Source: Corallococcus interemptor (GTDB taxonomy: Bacteria; Myxococcota; Myxococcia; Myxococcales; Myxococcaceae). From it: a stretch of 64,000 nt of DNA. This document shows, piece after piece, positions 61,297-64,000 of this stretch. The DNA lies in contig NZ_RAWM01000031.1 of NCBI RefSeq assembly GCF_003668875.1, positions 1 to 64,000 on the forward strand, in the 5' to 3' direction. Below the pieces are notes generated by a model that saw only the letters and a program-made list of their open reading frames with translations, did no database searches and was not told the origin of the DNA. Numbering within the stretch: the stretch's first letter is position 1; each line of letters opens with the position of its first letter. The translations under genes and the position numbers were made by a program.

Positions 61297-61362
61297 CCTG
61301 CCACACATTGTCGGAAGCGGAGCGTTCAGCCTCCGGGCGCACGCTTGAGTGCTCCGAAACCG

Positions 61363-61391
61363 TTGACCCTTCAGGGCGTCTGTCGGATAAC
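61363..61391 (+). promoter_or_regulatory. Sigma70-type promoter for the tandem small genes
   Basis: TTGACC (61363-61368), 17-nt spacer, GATAAC (61386-61391), 51 bp before the ATG at 61443. Good -35 and spacing, fair -10. Confidence 0.6.
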
Positions 61392-61442
61392 CGCTCCGGT
61401 GTGTTCAGGTCGTCACCTCGAATCCGCCCCGGAGACCCAGGC

Positions 61443-61652
61443 ATGGCAGGCACCGACAAGCGCAAGCAGTCGCTGTACTTCCCCGAGGAGATGCTGAAGG
61501 AGATCCAGGAGGAGGCGAACCGGCAGGACCGCTCCCTCTCATGGGTGGTGCAGCAGGCCTGGAAGATCGCCCGCGACCGCATCAAGTCATTCCCTGCCGT
61601 CAATGACGTGACGGGCGACGAGCGCACGGACCCGCGCGAAGAAAGGCCGTAA
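61443..61652 (+). CDS. Small ribbon-helix-helix-like protein (TIGR04563-like), copy 1
   Basis: 69 aa. MAGTDKRKQSLYFPEEMLKE, then ANRQDRSLSWVVQQAWKIA and RIKSFPAVNDV. The SLYFPEEML strand plus two helices is the pattern of short ribbon-helix-helix proteins, and I recall a myxobacterial family (TIGR04563) with this core. Likely a small DNA-binding protein or a toxin-antitoxin-like regulator; no toxin gene adjoins. It lies 9 bp before a second copy. Confidence 0.75.
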   Translation: MAGTDKRKQSLYFPEEMLKEIQEEANRQDRSLSWVVQQAWKIARDRIKSFPAVNDVTGDERTDPREERP

Positions 61653-61661
61653 GGCAGGGCA

Positions 61662-61943
61662 ATGGCCACCACGGATCACCGCAAGCAATCCCTCTACTTC
61701 CCCGAGGACATGCTGGAAGAGATCCAGCGTGAGGCCACGCGGCAGGACCGTTCCCTGTCGTGGATCGTCCAGCAGGCCTGGAAGGTCGCCCGCGCTGACA
61801 TCCGGCGCATGCCCTCGGTCAACGACGTGCTGGGCCCCCTGCCTCCACGGCCGGTGGCCGCCGCGGCGCAGACGGCCACCTCCGCTCCGGCGGTGGTGAC
61901 CTCCAGCGCCCCGGCCTCCTCGGACGAGCCCTCCAAGCCTTAG
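61662..61943 (+). CDS. Small ribbon-helix-helix-like protein (TIGR04563-like), copy 2
   Basis: 93 aa. The first ~60 residues (HRKQSLYFPEDMLEEIQREA, TRQDRSLSWIVQQAWKVARA, IRRMPSVNDVLGP) are about two-thirds identical to copy 1; a Pro/Ala/Thr-rich ~35-residue tail is added. Same strand, 9 bp apart, so a tandem duplication in one operon that may form a heterodimer. GAAAGG in the copy-1 end can act as its ribosome site. Confidence 0.75.
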   Translation: MATTDHRKQSLYFPEDMLEEIQREATRQDRSLSWIVQQAWKVARADIRRMPSVNDVLGPLPPRPVAAAAQTATSAPAVVTSSAPASSDEPSKP

Positions 61944-61996
61944 GGGCCTTCGTCCTCCCCCCGGCCCCCGTGAAGCCTTGCATCCCGCGCACGACG

Positions 61997-62827
61997 TCAG
62001 CGCGGGGCAGGCCGGGCGGGCCGGGCGCAGTTGGTGAAGACGATGCGCGGGGCCTCCTTCAGCGCCTGGACCGGGCTGGGGTACGTGCTCTTCATGTACG
62101 CCGCCGCGATGTTGGCGTCCGTGCCGCCGGATTTGCGCGCCGTCACCGGGTTGCGGTCCGGGTCCTGTCCCGCGTTGCCCAGGATGCCGCCGTAGCCGTC
62201 GCCTCCCTCCAGCAGGAACGTGGACATCGCCACCCGGTAGCGGATGGACGCGTCGTCGCGCGCGGGGATGGCCACGTCGCGGCCTCGCACCCGCAGCCCT
62301 GTCACGCGCTGGCCCCTGGGGCGCGCGCAGTCCACGCGCAGCGTGGTGCCCTCGGAGACGTGAAGGAAGGCGCCGGAGGGCGACACGATGGACTGCCCCT
62401 CCACGGCCAGCCCCTCCACGGAGTGCTCGAAGAGGTCCACGATCTGCTTCTCCGTGAGGTCCACCGTCACGAGGAGGTTCTCGAAGAGGATGACCTCGTG
62501 CAGGACGCCGTTGGTGAGCGGCCCCGTGCGCAGGGACGTGCGGGTGACGCACAGGCCCTCGTCGCGCAGCGAGCCGCCGTTGATGATGCCCAGGTCCGTG
62601 GGCTTCGCGGCGCCGTCCTCCGCGTGGAGGAACGCGTCCGCGGCCAGCTGCCCCAGCGCGTTGTTGTCGTGGCGGGTGAAGGCGTTGCCCAGCTGGACCT
62701 CCTCGCCCAGGTAGCCCACGACGGCGTCGGGGTCGTCCACCAGGGGGACGCAGGAGTCGTTGTACGCGAGGCACCCGGGCAACAGCGCGAGCGCCGCGAG
62801 CGCGGCGGTGAGGTGGCGGCGGTCCAT
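61997..62827 (-). CDS. Lipoprotein with a 5'-nucleotidase C-terminal domain only
   Basis: 276 aa. Lipobox LLPGC at ~19 (MDRRHLTAALAALALLPGCL). The body matches the 5'-nucleotidase C-terminal domain: DNNALGQLAADAFLHAEDG, GIINGGSLRDEG (normally N-GGIR), FENLLVTVDLTEKQIVDLFE, VSPSGAFLHVSEGTTLRVD and YRVAMSTFLLEGGDGYGG. The N-terminal metallophosphoesterase domain of full 5'-nucleotidases is absent, so only the substrate-specificity half is present. Its ATG overlaps the TonB receptor stop (TGATG), so the two are co-expressed, suggesting a surface partner. Confidence 0.8.
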   Translation of the reverse strand: MDRRHLTAALAALALLPGCLAYNDSCVPLVDDPDAVVGYLGEEVQLGNAFTRHDNNALGQLAADAFLHAEDGAAKPTDLGIINGGSLRDEGLCVTRTSLRTGPLTNGVLHEVILFENLLVTVDLTEKQIVDLFEHSVEGLAVEGQSIVSPSGAFLHVSEGTTLRVDCARPRGQRVTGLRVRGRDVAIPARDDASIRYRVAMSTFLLEGGDGYGGILGNAGQDPDRNPVTARKSGGTDANIAAAYMKSTYPSPVQALKEAPRIVFTNCARPARPAPR

Positions 62828-64000
62828 CAGTAGAAGGCCCTCAGGGTGAGGTAGCCGGACACGCCCTCGCGCGGCAGCAGGCCGGTGACGCGGTCCGGCC
62901 GGGGCACGTCGTCGCGCAGGTCGTGGTCGAAGAGGTTCTGCGCGTAGAGCGTCACCTCGAAGTGCTCCCAGATGGGCTCGGTGCGCAGCTGCGCGGTGAT
63001 GAGGCTGTAGGCGGGGATTTCGTAGCGGCGGATGAGCTCCAGCGTGGAGCGGTTGTTGTTGCGGCGCTCGGCGCCGGAGCGCACCACCACGTCCAGGTTC
63101 AGCCAGTCGCCCAAGGGCATGGAAACGCCCGCGTTGAAGCGCGCCTGGGGCACGTCCGTGAGGAGCCGGGCCTGGTCCGGCAGCTCCAGGTCCTGCGCGC
63201 GGGACAGGCTGGCGTTGACCCACGCGGCGGCGCGCTTGGACGCCTCCAGGCGGGCCTCCGCCTCCACGCCGTACACGCGCACGCCCAGCTCGCGGTTGCG
63301 CAAGGGGACGATGTTGCCGCTGGTGTCCACCGGGGTGATGGGCGAGGCGAAGTTCTGGAGGAAGGCGTTGGCGCGCACGCGCACGCGGGTGTCGCCCGCG
63401 GCCTGGACCAGGTCCATGCCCAGCTCGAAGGTGTCCACGGTGGTGGGCTTGAGCAGCGGGTTTCCCTCGAAGCGGCCCTGGTTGTAGTCGGTGTCGGGGA
63501 TGCGCTCGACCAGCTCCTGGGGCGTGGGGGCGCGGAAGGCGCGGCCGTACAGGGCCTTGAGCACGAGCGCGTCCGACGCGGCGATGACCAGGCCCACGCG
63601 CGGGTTGACGCGCACCACCATCTTGCTCGCGTCGAGCGCGCCGGATGCGTCTTCCGCGTCTGGCAGCTGCGTGGCGTCCAGGCGCAGGCCGAAGGTGAGC
63701 GTGAGCGCGGAGAGCACGGTCCACTGGTCCTGCGCGGAGAGGCCCAGGTTGAGGCGGCGGGAGGCCGCGCCCTGCGTGAGGTCCACGAGCCCTTCCGGAG
63801 CAGCGGGGCTGGGGCGCAGGCGCCCGTCGAGCGTGTAGTTCGTGGTGTAGGCGTACCGGGACAGCGACTGCTGTTCCGCGACGAAGCCGAGGGTGAGGTG
63901 GTTCTCCTTCGTCAGCGCGAGGTCCGCGTCCACGGAGGCGGTCACGGTGCGCACGGTGACCTGCGTCTGTTCCTGGAGGCCGTCGGGGAAGAGGCGCTCC
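62827..64000 (-). CDS. TonB-dependent receptor, C-terminal part (partial, runs off the right edge)
   Basis: At least 391 codons, open to the window edge. Beta-barrel motifs: LKALYGRAFRAPTPQELVER, then GRFEGNPLLKPTTVDTFELG, GVRVYGVEAEARLEASKRA, VPQARFNAGVSMPLGDWLNL and VTLYAQNLFDHDLRDDVPRP, ending with the C-terminal aromatic residue (LRAFY) expected of outer-membrane barrels. It would import a large substrate with TonB energy. The lipoprotein gene overlaps its stop, a likely surface-bound helper. The plug domain and TonB box are outside the window. Confidence 0.9.
   Translation of the reverse strand, partial: ERLFPDGLQEQTQVTVRTVTASVDADLALTKENHLTLGFVAEQQSLSRYAYTTNYTLDGRLRPSPAAPEGLVDLTQGAASRRLNLGLSAQDQWTVLSALTLTFGLRLDATQLPDAEDASGALDASKMVVRVNPRVGLVIAASDALVLKALYGRAFRAPTPQELVERIPDTDYNQGRFEGNPLLKPTTVDTFELGMDLVQAAGDTRVRVRANAFLQNFASPITPVDTSGNIVPLRNRELGVRVYGVEAEARLEASKRAAAWVNASLSRAQDLELPDQARLLTDVPQARFNAGVSMPLGDWLNLDVVVRSGAERRNNNRSTLELIRRYEIPAYSLITAQLRTEPIWEHFEVTLYAQNLFDHDLRDDVPRPDRVTGLLPREGVSGYLTLRAFY

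Noticed and set aside
61031-61348. Possible 105-aa protein over the sRNA region
   Set aside because: No ribosome site, odd composition and the frame runs through the strong terminator stem; an RNA product explains the region better.

Overview
The window is GC-rich DNA (roughly 70% by eye) from a delta-proteobacterial predator, almost certainly Myxococcota and probably family Myxococcaceae (Corallococcus, Myxococcus or Pyxidicoccus). The basis is very GC-biased third codon positions, many lipoproteins and beta-propeller proteins, a sigma54 activator with an FHA-like N-terminus, tandem small proteins of a myxobacterial family, and a three-hairpin sRNA candidate that resembles the Myxococcus developmental regulator Pxr. 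No taxon was assigned by database search.

Region 1 (1-23.4 kb, all minus strand) is an 18-gene block for an extracellular contractile injection system (eCIS, the Afp/PVC type of phage-tail-like particle). Reading with transcription from 23.3 kb down, it holds sheath, tube, a zinc-knuckle baseplate/assembly protein, a long disordered Pro/Ala-rich protein, a DUF4255 cap protein, an AAA+ ATPase, a 91-aa protein of unknown role, a CIS-tube-type hub adaptor, a LysM-like protein, a gp27/gpD-like hub, a gpV-like spike, a PAAR-like tip, gp25, two baseplate-J-like proteins, a tail-protein-I-like wedge with a beta-helix insert, a 1504-aa DUF6519 fibre-like protein with internal repeats and a propeller, and a DUF4157 protein cut by the left edge. 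Most junctions are 4-bp ATGA/GTGA overlaps or gaps under 20 bp, so it reads as one operon. No tape-measure gene and only one tube gene are visible.

Region 2 (23.4-27.1 kb) looks accessory: lower GC, a frameshifted chitinase-like fragment and a transposase N-terminal scrap. These are followed on the plus strand by a second DUF4157 protein with a polymorphic-toxin-like C-terminus and a directly adjacent ankyrin-repeat protein, which is a plausible eCIS or secreted toxin with its immunity partner. The block ends at a tRNA-Thr(CGU).

Region 3 (27.3-44.4 kb) is mostly housekeeping and regulation: glutamate dehydrogenase, PilZ protein, HtrA-type protease, grpE, a stand-alone sigma70 region-1.1-like protein, ftsH, a Nudix hydrolase, a small Xre regulator, a MaoC-like hot-dog protein, a sigma54 activator, a large unknown protein, an FdhF/YdeP-type molybdopterin oxidoreductase and small secreted proteins.

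Region 4 (44.5-48.2 kb) is a histidine-utilisation pair (hutU, hutI) with a lipoprotein gene between them; hutH is not in the window. A class II glutamine amidotransferase follows.

Region 5 (49.1-61.0 kb, minus strand) is the conserved tilS-ftsH-folP-glmM-pdxJ-acpS-nnr-tsaE set, interrupted by one lipoprotein gene. Upstream of tilS on the plus strand is an unannotated ~129-nt RNA candidate with a C-rich loop and a strong intrinsic terminator (pxr-like), then two tandem small DNA-binding-like proteins. The right edge holds a TonB-dependent receptor (partial) overlapping a lipoprotein with a 5'-nucleotidase C-terminal domain.
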